Assembly (NCBI RefSeq): GCF_049943125.1
Contig: NZ_CP188040.1
Span: forward strand, 1,240,001 to 1,304,000
DNA from: JAEXZL01 sp049943125
GTDB lineage: Bacteria; Bacillota; Clostridia; Clostridiales; Clostridiaceae
Length of the DNA stretch: 64,000 nt
Reading direction: 5' to 3'
The stretch's first letter is position 1. Every line of letters starts with the position of its first letter. Below, piece by piece: positions 23,444 through 30,518 of the stretch. Both the position numbers and the translations under genes were made by a program. The notes below the pieces were generated by a model. It saw only the letters and a program-made list of their open reading frames with translations, was not told the DNA's origin and made no database searches.

Positions 23444-25894
23444 ATGAAAAGTAAAACCTATAAAATAGAGGGAATGACCTGTGCCGCCTGTTCTAGGGCA
23501 GTAGAACGTGCCTTTAGAAAGGTAGAGGGTGCAGAGGAGGTTTCTGTTAACTTAGCCACAGAAAAAATGAATATTAACTTTAATGACGAAAAGCTAAAGG
23601 AAGAGGATATAATAAAGGCCGTAGAGAAGGCAGGCTATAAGGCCATTCCCTTGACAAAGCCCCTATCCTTAAAGGTTGAAGGTATGACTTGTGCAGCCTG
23701 CTCTAGAGCGGTAGAACGTGCTGTGGGCAAGCTATCCGGGGTAGAGGGTGCCTCAGTAAACTTAGCCACAGAAAAGCTCACAGGAGCTTATGACCCGGAA
23801 GAGGTTAACTTGGCTACTATAAAAAATGCCGTGAAGAAGGCTGGTTATAAGGCTGTAGAATTAGAGGAAGAGACCTCTGGAGATTATGATAGAGAAAAGA
23901 AGGAGCTAGCAGCAAAGAGGCTGTGGAATAGATTTGTCCTGTCTGCTGTTTTCACTGTTCCACTTATTATAGTGGCAATGGGTCCTATGGTTGGCATGAC
24001 CCTCCCCTCCTTTATGGATCCCCACCACAATCCTCTTACCTTCGCTTTAATACAGCTTGCACTTACATTACCGGTGTTAATAGCAGGTAGAAGGTTCTAT
24101 CAGGTAGGCTTTAGAGCTTTGCTTACTGGCAGCCCTAATATGGATTCCTTGATATCTATAGGTAGTCTCGCTGCTGTGGCTTATGGCTTATTTGCCATAT
24201 ACCATATTTATTTAGGTCATAAGCACTATGCTCACGATATGTATTTTGAATCAGCTGCAACGATTTTAACCCTTATAACATTAGGAAAATATCTTGAGGC
24301 TGTAACTAAAGGAAAGACCTCAGACGCAATAAAAAAGCTCATGGGCCTCTCTCCCAAAAATGCTTCTGTAGTAAGAGATGGGCAGGAGCTTATAATCCCC
24401 ATTGACGAGGTAGAAGTTGGAGATATAGTAATTGTTAAGCCTGGTGAAAAGCTCCCAGTGGATGGAGAAGTGGTAGAGGGTCTTACCTCCATAGATGAAG
24501 CAATGCTTACAGGGGAAAGCATCCCAGTAGAAAAATCCCCGGGCAGTAAGGTATATGGAGCCAGCATAAATAAAAATGGCTCAATTAAATATAGAGCAAC
24601 AAAGGTAGGGAAGGATACAGCCCTAGCTCAGATAATTAAGCTTGTGGAGGAGGCGCAGGGCTCCAAGGCTCCTATAGCCAAGCTTGCTGATATAATTTCT
24701 GGCTACTTTGTGCCAACGGTTATTGCTTTAGCCCTTATATCTTCTCTAGTATGGTTCTTTGTTGGAAAGGATACAATATTTTCTTTAACTATATTTATCT
24801 CTGTTCTTGTAATAGCCTGCCCTTGTGCCTTAGGTCTTGCTACTCCTACGGCAATTATGGTAGGTACAGGCAAGGGAGCTGAATATGGAGTGCTGATTAA
24901 GAGCGGTGGTGCTCTGGAGACAGCACACAAGATTGATACAATAATCTTTGACAAGACCGGTACTATAACAGAAGGTAAGCCTAAGGTTACGGATATAATT
25001 ACCCTAAAGCATTCAGAGGAAGAGCTCCTTCTCTTAGCTGCCAGTGGTGAGAAGGCATCAGAGCATCCCTTAGGAGAAGCAATAGTGAATGCAGCAGTAG
25101 AAAAAAGCCTAGCCCTTAAGGAAACAGAAGCCTTCACTGCTATAACTGGTAGAGGTATAGAGGTTACTATAGAAGGCTCTGAGCTTCTTCTTGGAAACAA
25201 GAAGCTTATGACTGAAAGAAATATAAGTCTTTCTGAAGATATAGAGGAAGTCTCCCACCGCCTTGCTGAGGAGGGTAAAACTCCCATGTATATAGCTGAA
25301 GAAGGCGAGCTTATAGGTATTGTAGCCGTAGCAGATACCCTTAAGGCAGGAAGCAAAAAGGCTATCAAAAAGCTCCATGACATGGGACTTAAGGTAGCTA
25401 TGATCACCGGAGATAATAAGAGGACTGCAGAAGCTATAGGAAAAGAAGTAGGAATAGACTTAGTTCTAGCTGAGGTTCTTCCAGAGGATAAGGCTATGGA
25501 GGTGAAAAAGCTCCAGAAAAAAGGACAAAAGGTTGCCATGGTGGGAGATGGAATTAACGATGCCCCAGCTCTGGCTCAAGCTGAGGTTGGCATAGCCATA
25601 GGCTCCGGTACTGACGTTGCCATTGAATCAGCAGATATAGTTCTTATGAAGAGTGATATAATGGATGTGGTTACAGCAATACAGCTGAGCAAAAAGACCA
25701 TAAAGAATATCAAAGAAAATCTCTTCTGGGCCTTTGGCTACAATGTTTTGGGAATCCCAATAGCCATGGGAATCTGGTACGCCTTTGGAGGTCCTTTGAT
25801 GAACCCCATGCTGGCAGCTCTAGCCATGAGCTTCAGCTCCGTATCAGTACTTCTCAATGCCCTTAGGCTTAAAACCTTCAAGCCTGCAGCTTAG
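23444..25894 (+). CDS. copA: Copper-exporting P1B-type ATPase
   Basis: 816 residues. Two N-terminal heavy-metal domains each hold GMTCAACSRAVERA (Cys13/Cys16 and about Cys82/Cys85). The transmembrane metal site CPC is in VIACPCALGLATPTA. The phosphorylated Asp is in DKTGTITEGKP, SEHPLGEAI carries the HP motif, and GDGINDAPAL is the hinge. Eight membrane helices are expected. It pumps Cu(I) out of the cell at the cost of ATP. It lies 38 bases after csoR behind a strong SD (AAGGAGGTTTGTACT). Confidence 0.96.
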   Translation: MKSKTYKIEGMTCAACSRAVERAFRKVEGAEEVSVNLATEKMNINFNDEKLKEEDIIKAVEKAGYKAIPLTKPLSLKVEGMTCAACSRAVERAVGKLSGVEGASVNLATEKLTGAYDPEEVNLATIKNAVKKAGYKAVELEEETSGDYDREKKELAAKRLWNRFVLSAVFTVPLIIVAMGPMVGMTLPSFMDPHHNPLTFALIQLALTLPVLIAGRRFYQVGFRALLTGSPNMDSLISIGSLAAVAYGLFAIYHIYLGHKHYAHDMYFESAATILTLITLGKYLEAVTKGKTSDAIKKLMGLSPKNASVVRDGQELIIPIDEVEVGDIVIVKPGEKLPVDGEVVEGLTSIDEAMLTGESIPVEKSPGSKVYGASINKNGSIKYRATKVGKDTALAQIIKLVEEAQGSKAPIAKLADIISGYFVPTVIALALISSLVWFFVGKDTIFSLTIFISVLVIACPCALGLATPTAIMVGTGKGAEYGVLIKSGGALETAHKIDTIIFDKTGTITEGKPKVTDIITLKHSEEELLLLAASGEKASEHPLGEAIVNAAVEKSLALKETEAFTAITGRGIEVTIEGSELLLGNKKLMTERNISLSEDIEEVSHRLAEEGKTPMYIAEEGELIGIVAVADTLKAGSKKAIKKLHDMGLKVAMITGDNKRTAEAIGKEVGIDLVLAEVLPEDKAMEVKKLQKKGQKVAMVGDGINDAPALAQAEVGIAIGSGTDVAIESADIVLMKSDIMDVVTAIQLSKKTIKNIKENLFWAFGYNVLGIPIAMGIWYAFGGPLMNPMLAALAMSFSSVSVLLNALRLKTFKPAA

Positions 25895-25985
25895 TTTAAT
25901 ATAGTATTAACATTGCTCCTTTCCTATTTATTGGTAAATGTTATTTAGTATAATTATAATAAATAACTTAAAGGAGGAAGAATCT

Positions 25986-26192
25986 ATGATTAAGAAGAGA
26001 GCTATTATTGAAGGACTTTATACAGAGGGAAGCATGGATAGAGTTAGAGAAGCTTTAAGTAAGGTTAATAATGCCGTTTCTGTTACTGTAAGCCGTGAAG
26101 AGGCTTTCATCGAAGGGGATACCTCCGACGAGGATATTGTTAAAGCAGTAGAGGAAGCAGGCTTTAATATAAATATGCTTCAAGAAATTTAG
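25986..26192 (+). CDS. HMA-like small protein without metal-binding cysteines
   Basis: 68 residues from the ATG at 25986 (SD AAAGGAGGAAGAATCT). The length and pattern are those of a heavy-metal-associated domain and parallel the CopZ encoded next door: IIEGLYTEGSMDRVREAL stands where CopZ has IAGMSCQHCVKRVDNAL, and DIVKAVEEAGFNINML matches LVKETIEDAGYDVEEI. Both Cys of CxxC are lost and no Cys exists anywhere in the protein. It cannot carry Cu(I) in the usual way. It lies between copA and copZ, so it may be a partner or decoy domain for CopA or CopZ. Confidence 0.75.
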   Translation: MIKKRAIIEGLYTEGSMDRVREALSKVNNAVSVTVSREEAFIEGDTSDEDIVKAVEEAGFNINMLQEI

Positions 26193-26219
26193 CATAAAAA
26201 TAATTAGGAGGCGTTTATA

Positions 26220-26420
26220 ATGTTAAAAGTAAAGATAGCAGGAATGTCCTGCCAGCATTGTGTAAAAAGAGTTGATAATGCATTAAAGGATCTGCAGGGA
26301 GTTGTTTCTGCAAAGGTATCTGTTGGTGAGGCTGTAATAGACGGTAATGTATCTCAGGATCTCGTAAAGGAAACTATCGAGGATGCAGGCTATGACGTAG
26401 AGGAAATCTCTGCAATATAA
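26220..26420 (+). CDS. copZ: Copper chaperone
   Basis: 66 residues, a single heavy-metal-associated domain. GMSCQHCVKRV holds the two Cys that bind Cu(I), and the rest follows the beta-alpha-beta-beta-alpha-beta pattern up to AGYDVEEI. It carries copper to CopA and to CsoR in the cytoplasm. It is last in the csoR operon (SD TAGGAGGCG), 27 bases after the cysteine-free paralogue. Confidence 0.95.
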   Translation: MLKVKIAGMSCQHCVKRVDNALKDLQGVVSAKVSVGEAVIDGNVSQDLVKETIEDAGYDVEEISAI

Positions 26421-26482
26421 GCTTTTAGTAGACCAGCCTTATTAGGTATAATATACCTATGGGGCTGAATAAAATATAAAGT

Positions 26483-26522
26483 ACAAAAAAAGGTCCTGTA
26501 CGATATTAGCTACAGGACCTAA
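26483..26522. terminator. Terminator between copper operon and the 93-residue membrane protein gene
   Basis: AGGTCCTGTA / TACAGGACCT stem. The T run (seven T) is on the minus strand, so it ends the convergent minus-strand gene; the plus side is only AT-rich. Confidence 0.8.
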
Positions 26523-26605
26523 TTATATATAAAAAGAGGAATGACATTATCATAAAAAAGGCTACTTGGTAAATAGACGCTACAATTATTAAAAATGTAA
26601 GGAAG

Positions 26606-26887
26606 TTATTTAACGAAATGTCTAGATATAAGAATGAAAAGTGCTAAAATAGAGTCAGACATCTTAATTCTGAGCTTTCGTCTATGGAGATTTTCTGATT
26701 CTTCTGCTCCATTTTGAAGATATTCATCAATATAATGAGTAAATTCTTCATCACAAATTCCTTCTAGCTCTCTTCCGCTAGGTCCAGAGAACATTCTATT
26801 CCCACGGACAAATAATAGCAAGGCGCAGACAAAATACCCTATAAAAAGGCTTATGGTACTAGCCAAAACCATATTAAAAATCTCCAT
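26606..26887 (-). CDS. Hypothetical small membrane protein
   Basis: 93 residues. One N-terminal helix (MVLASTISLFIGYFVCALLLFV) is followed by a charged region (ELEGICDEEFTHYIDEYLQNG, RRKLRIK) and a second hydrophobic stretch (SILALFILISRHFV) at the end. No family is recognised. SD AAAGGGGTGAAAATTA is good. It lies directly downstream of the quorum-sensing operon but is separated by that operon's terminator, so it has its own promoter in 26890-27070. It might be a target of the regulator, which is a guess. Confidence 0.55.
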   Translation of the reverse strand: MEIFNMVLASTISLFIGYFVCALLLFVRGNRMFSGPSGRELEGICDEEFTHYIDEYLQNGAEESENLHRRKLRIKMSDSILALFILISRHFVK

Positions 26888-27073
26888 TAATTTTCACCCC
26901 TTTACATAATAAACACTAATCTTTGTAAAATAATGTTAATGTAACATCTAAACCCCTAAGTAACTTTTTTTATATTTTTTGTTACATAGATATATATTCT
27001 ACAGTTCTTCTGAAATTCCTTCTATAATTACAAAAAAATATTCAATTAACTATTTATTAACATTTATGTCCAT

Positions 27074-27119
27074 AAAAAAGAAGTCCTAATCACTATTTTA
27101 AAAATTAGTGCTTAGGACT
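27074..27119 (-). terminator. Terminator of the quorum-sensing operon
   Basis: AGTCCTAAGCACTAAT / TAGTGATTAGGACT stem followed by TCTTTTTT on the minus strand, 42 bases after the propeptide gene. Confidence 0.85.
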
Positions 27120-27160
27120 GTCTTTAATTACTCAAAATCATGGAAAATAAATTGTTGTAA

Positions 27161-27283
27161 TTAAGCTTGAAAGAATACTGGAGCTTTAACTATTTCTGGT
27201 CTTGGTCTTTCTGGGCCAGCGAATAAAGTTATCCCACCTGCTAATAACATAACAGTAAGTAAGGCTGCTATTGTCTTTTTCAT
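27161..27283 (-). CDS. Secreted propeptide, candidate quorum-sensing signal of the adjacent RRNPP regulator
   Basis: A 40-codon gene: MKKTIAALLTVMLLAGG with a typical Sec signal, then TLFAGPERPRPEIVKAPVFFQA. The SD (AGGGAGGGATTGAC) is strong. It begins 24 bases after the stop of the HTH-TPR regulator on the same strand and ends before a terminator. A small secreted peptide directly behind an RRNPP receptor is the standard layout of peptide quorum sensing: export, cleavage to a short C-terminal peptide, re-import and binding to the TPR domain. Which residues form the mature signal is not visible; the C-terminal end (KAPVFFQA) is the first candidate. Confidence 0.75.
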   Translation of the reverse strand: MKKTIAALLTVMLLAGGITLFAGPERPRPEIVKAPVFFQA

Positions 27284-27307
27284 GTCAATCCCTCCCTATT
27301 ATTTTAT

Positions 27308-28639
27308 TTACCATTGAAGCTGTGTATTTGATTGAATTTCTTCAATGTAGGCATTTAATTTATCGCTATATTTCATAGCTTCTGAAGTATTATTTAATAA
27401 AAGTTCAAGCCTCATAAGTTTATTATACCCATATATTCTAGTATTTTCATTATTGTTTTTACCGGATAATTCTATATACTGTAAATATGTTTGTCTAAGA
27501 CCTTCTATGTCATTTTTTATCAAATTAACTTTTTCCTGGTCTCTTAATGCAATATTCCAATATTCATAATCATTATATTCTCTACAAAGATCAATTCCTC
27601 TATGAAGGCATTCTAATGACTTTTCATATTGTTCAGTTTTAATATAGAGCACACTCTTAGTTATTAATGTGTGTGATAAATCTTCTATGCTGTATTTTTC
27701 TCTCAAAACAATAGATTTATCGAAATAAATTTCACTTTCCTCATATCTACCTAAAGATAGTAAACTATATCCTATATTATTATATAAGTTAGCTAAAACA
27801 ATTTCATCTTCATTAGATAACTCAGAGATATATTTATAATCCTCATCTACATCTTTATAAATACGAAGAGCAGTTTCATTCTCATCCATTCTAGAATAAC
27901 TATGTGCTTCCAAAATCTTGGCTTTTACATACAGCTTAAATTCTTTAACCTTATCTAATCTTGTAATACACCTATCTAATGTCTTTAATGTCTCAGGTAA
28001 ATTATCCAGGTGTGAATAGGCCAAAGCTAAGTTAAATAAACATCTATTATATATCTTATAATCATTAATAATCTCAGAAATCATCAGCGAATTTTTAAAA
28101 TAAAATACTGCCTCTTCATAATCCATAAGCATTAATTTGCAGACTCCCATATTATTAAATATAATAGGCTTATCCTTAACTATATTATTGAGGTTAAGTA
28201 TCTCTAAAGCACTGCTATTGCTAATAAAAGCCTGAACAGCTTCTTGATTATAAAGTTGAAGCTCTCCCATACGCTTATATATCCTGGATTTAGCATAATG
28301 AGCTTTATGCTCCTCAGCAATCTTTAAGAGCTTCTCACATTCCTCAAGAGAAGCTTTGTTTTCTACCCTTCTGATGCAGTAAAGCTCTGCATCCTCATTG
28401 ATATCTCTGGCCATGTATTCTTCATCAAGCTCTAGGTCGATTTCTTTTTCCTTTGCAATGTCAAGAAGCTTCCTCATTACCTTTATAGCATTGCCCTTGC
28501 TAAAATTCCTTTTTCCCTTTTCCACCATGGATATAAACTCTCTAGTAACCTTATCATCGGATAGATCCTTTTGTCTTAAGTTTAGCTCTAATCTCAGCTT
28601 TTTTAACTTTTCTCCTTGTGTTAAAAATTCCAATCTCAT
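27308..28639 (-). CDS. RRNPP-type transcriptional regulator (HTH + TPR)
   Basis: 443 residues. An N-terminal HTH (about 5-60: GEKLKKLRLELNLRQKDL, then REFISMVEKGKRNF) is followed by about nine TPR-like repeats over the rest, for example FNNMGVCKLMLMDYEEAVFYF and YNNIGYSLLSLGRYEESEIYF. This is the Rgg/PlcR/PrgX-type receptor build in which a re-imported peptide binds the TPR face and changes DNA binding. The propeptide gene sits directly downstream, and an HTH-less paralogue sits 17 bases upstream. The target genes are unknown. Confidence 0.85.
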   Translation of the reverse strand: MRLEFLTQGEKLKKLRLELNLRQKDLSDDKVTREFISMVEKGKRNFSKGNAIKVMRKLLDIAKEKEIDLELDEEYMARDINEDAELYCIRRVENKASLEECEKLLKIAEEHKAHYAKSRIYKRMGELQLYNQEAVQAFISNSSALEILNLNNIVKDKPIIFNNMGVCKLMLMDYEEAVFYFKNSLMISEIINDYKIYNRCLFNLALAYSHLDNLPETLKTLDRCITRLDKVKEFKLYVKAKILEAHSYSRMDENETALRIYKDVDEDYKYISELSNEDEIVLANLYNNIGYSLLSLGRYEESEIYFDKSIVLREKYSIEDLSHTLITKSVLYIKTEQYEKSLECLHRGIDLCREYNDYEYWNIALRDQEKVNLIKNDIEGLRQTYLQYIELSGKNNNENTRIYGYNKLMRLELLLNNTSEAMKYSDKLNAYIEEIQSNTQLQW

Positions 28640-28656
28640 CCCTCCTTTAAGAGGAC

Positions 28657-29787
28657 TTAATTATTAACAATGTTTTCTATGTAATTATTGAGCTTATTGT
28701 TGTAAATATAAGCCTCCCGATAATTTTTATCCTTTATCTCCATACTTATGAGCTTATTTAAGGCATACATTGTGTCCTTTCTTAGATTGTTTTCCTCGGC
28801 AACCTTAAGCATCTCTAGATAAACCTCTTTTAGCTTTTCTTTATCATGAAGCTTTCTATAAGCAGCTTCCAGCTTCAAAAGACCAGTAATTATATATTCA
28901 TAATCATTTTCTTTTCTGCAAAGTTCTAAGCCTTCTTTTATTCTTTTAAAGAATTCCTTCATATCATTTATTTCTAGATATAAGCTTGCACTATTTATAA
29001 GTACATGGGATATGTTCCCGTACTCTTCATCTTTTCTTATTTCATAAGCCTTTTCAAAAAGCTCTCTACTCTTTTCATAATTCTTTTGAAGCAGCATATT
29101 GTTTGCTATATTATTATAAATATTCCCTAACAAAATTGGAGGAATATCCTTTTCCTCTGAAAGCAACTCCTCATAAACCTTCACTGCCTTTATCAATAAA
29201 CCCTTTTCCTCATAGCACTGCGCTTCTAGAATCTTCATTTTTATGTAAATAACTTTATTTTCTCTCTTATCTAAATACTGGTCCATATTATTTATTATTC
29301 TTAGGGTATCATCAATCTTAAATACACTAAAATAAGCTAAAGCTAAATTATAAATACTTTTTTTATACACAGAAAAACTTTTTAGCCTATTGCTCAAAAT
29401 CAGTACATTGTTAAAATAGTAAATAGCCTCTTCATACTGCACTTCCATAAGCTTACATGCCCCAATATTATTATAAAGAAGTAGTTTCTCCTCTTTAAAA
29501 TCGGATTCATCGGCAATATCTACAGCAATAGTGTAATATGCAACTGCATCGTGGTAACTATTTGCAACAACGGACTTGTCTCCTAAATACTTATATAGCT
29601 TAACCTTTGCATAAGGAAGCTCACAGTATTCTAAAAGTTTTGAAATATTCCTTGCGTCCTCTGCTGGAAGCTTGTCTTCAATTGCTTCTAGTACAGTTCT
29701 TTCTATCTCACTATAATTCAAGGATGACATAGAAAGTAGCTCGTCTATTTTTTTAAAATAATCTTTTTCATTCAATAAATTCACCAT
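28657..29787 (-). CDS. TPR-only paralogue of the RRNPP regulator (Rap-like)
   Basis: 376 residues, only TPR-like repeats and no HTH. It aligns by eye with residues about 95-440 of the next gene: YNNIGACKLMEVQYEEAIYYF pairs with FNNMGVCKLMLMDYEEAVFYF, IYNLALAYFSVFKIDDTLR with LFNLALAYSHLDNLPETLK, and NDYEYIITGLLK with NDYEYWNIALRD. This looks like a duplication followed by loss of the HTH. It would act by protein binding, as Rap proteins do, or sequester the peptide. Its own SD is weak (AAGAAAGTA). It is the first gene of the operon; a TATAAT box lies at 29850-29855 on the minus strand. Confidence 0.75.
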   Translation of the reverse strand: MVNLLNEKDYFKKIDELLSMSSLNYSEIERTVLEAIEDKLPAEDARNISKLLEYCELPYAKVKLYKYLGDKSVVANSYHDAVAYYTIAVDIADESDFKEEKLLLYNNIGACKLMEVQYEEAIYYFNNVLILSNRLKSFSVYKKSIYNLALAYFSVFKIDDTLRIINNMDQYLDKRENKVIYIKMKILEAQCYEEKGLLIKAVKVYEELLSEEKDIPPILLGNIYNNIANNMLLQKNYEKSRELFEKAYEIRKDEEYGNISHVLINSASLYLEINDMKEFFKRIKEGLELCRKENDYEYIITGLLKLEAAYRKLHDKEKLKEVYLEMLKVAEENNLRKDTMYALNKLISMEIKDKNYREAYIYNNKLNNYIENIVNN

Positions 29788-30023
29788 TACTTTCTTATTA
29801 TTTTTTCTTATGTCATCTATTTAACAAAAATTATTATGTCCCTACTTATATTATACGTAACTGTATAAAAATAATAAAGTGTCTTTTTGATAAAATTTTA
29901 AAAAATTTCATATATTATCCAATTTTACTCATATAGAGCTCATATCCCTTTATCTTCACCTTATTTTATTTTCTATAATTTCAAAAGATAGTCTAAATTA
30001 AAAAATAAATTATATGTAAATAC
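29788..30023. promoter_or_regulatory. AT-rich divergent intergenic region, promoter of the quorum-sensing operon
   Basis: The minus strand has TATAAT at 29855-29850, with only a weak -35 (TTTATT) 17 bp upstream. No gene of more than 30 codons with an SD was found in either direction. Confidence 0.5.
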
Positions 30024-30077
30024 TTGAAGATATTCTTAGTTAACTATACAATTAAAACATAGTTTAAAAATTAACAT
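30024..30077 (+). promoter_or_regulatory. Promoter of the TM1266-hydG-hydF operon with Rex-like operator
   Basis: TTGAAG (30024-30029), 17 bp, TACAAT (30047-30052). Just downstream, 30060-30077 reads TAGTTTAAAAATTAACAT, which agrees with the Rex consensus TTGTTAANNNNTTAACAA at 11 of 14 defined positions. A bound Rex dimer would block transcription when NAD+ is high. rex itself is encoded 4.5 kb away. Confidence 0.6.
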
Positions 30078-30081
30078 TATT

Positions 30082-30222
30082 ATCGGTTTTTTAGGAGCTT
30101 ATCAATACCTCGTAAATAACCGATGCCTTTATATCTTTTCTAATTACAAGGATTGTTTCTAAGTAAGAGGAACGGGATGACCATAGCCTTATATCCCCTT
30201 GCCTCCGGCAGGGTTTTTTTAT
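30082..30222 (+). promoter_or_regulatory. Structured 5' leader with terminator/antiterminator switch before TM1266-hydG-hydF
   Basis: A terminator, CCCTTGCC-TCC-GGCAGGG followed by seven T (30196-30220), ends about 30 bases before the first gene. An alternative hairpin pairs GAGG (30167-30170) and GGGAT (30174-30178) with ATCCC (30193-30197) and CCTC (30202-30205); it uses the left arm of the terminator, so the two cannot coexist. Further upstream ATCGGTT (30082) pairs with AACCGAT (30118). I do not recognise a known riboswitch class or a T-box. Confidence 0.6.
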
Positions 30223-30251
30223 TTTTTGCAGCTTATAATAGGAGGTTTATT

Positions 30252-30497
30252 ATGGAAACAAGAGTTGGAGTAGTTGCTATAGTACTGGATGATATAAATT
30301 CTTCCCCACTGGTAAATGATACCCTTCATGACTATGCAGGGATAATAGTAGGAAGAATGGGTATCCCATATAAAGAAAAAGGAGTATCTGTTATATCCAT
30401 TATCGTTGACGGTACTACTGATGCTATCAGTGCTCTTACGGGTAAACTAGGAAAAATTTCTGGGGTTAATGTTAAATCTGCAATCACAAAAAAATAA
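30252..30497 (+). CDS. TM1266 family protein, putative iron-only hydrogenase system regulator
   Basis: 81 residues (METRVGVVAIVLDDINSS...), with the ferredoxin-like ACT/NikR-C-type fold pattern of the TM1266 family: RVGVVAIVL, YAGIIVGRMGIPYKEKGVSVISIIVDG, GKLGKISGVNVKSA. Family members sit next to hydrogenase maturation genes and are thought to be regulators, but the mechanism is unproven. The start is fixed by SD ATAGGAGGTTTATT. It is first in the operon, 21 bases before hydG. Confidence 0.9.
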   Translation: METRVGVVAIVLDDINSSPLVNDTLHDYAGIIVGRMGIPYKEKGVSVISIIVDGTTDAISALTGKLGKISGVNVKSAITKK

Positions 30498-30518
30498 ATG
30501 AATTTAAGGAGTGTTATT

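Noticed and set aside
24703..25539. 278-codon open frame antisense to copA
   Set aside because: It is Ser-rich and low in complexity, the usual shadow of a G/A-rich coding strand; copA on the plus strand has all its motifs.
30153..30251. N-terminal extension of the TM1266 protein from a TTG at 30153
   Set aside because: It would run through the leader terminator; the ATG at 30252 has a strong SD and gives the normal family length.
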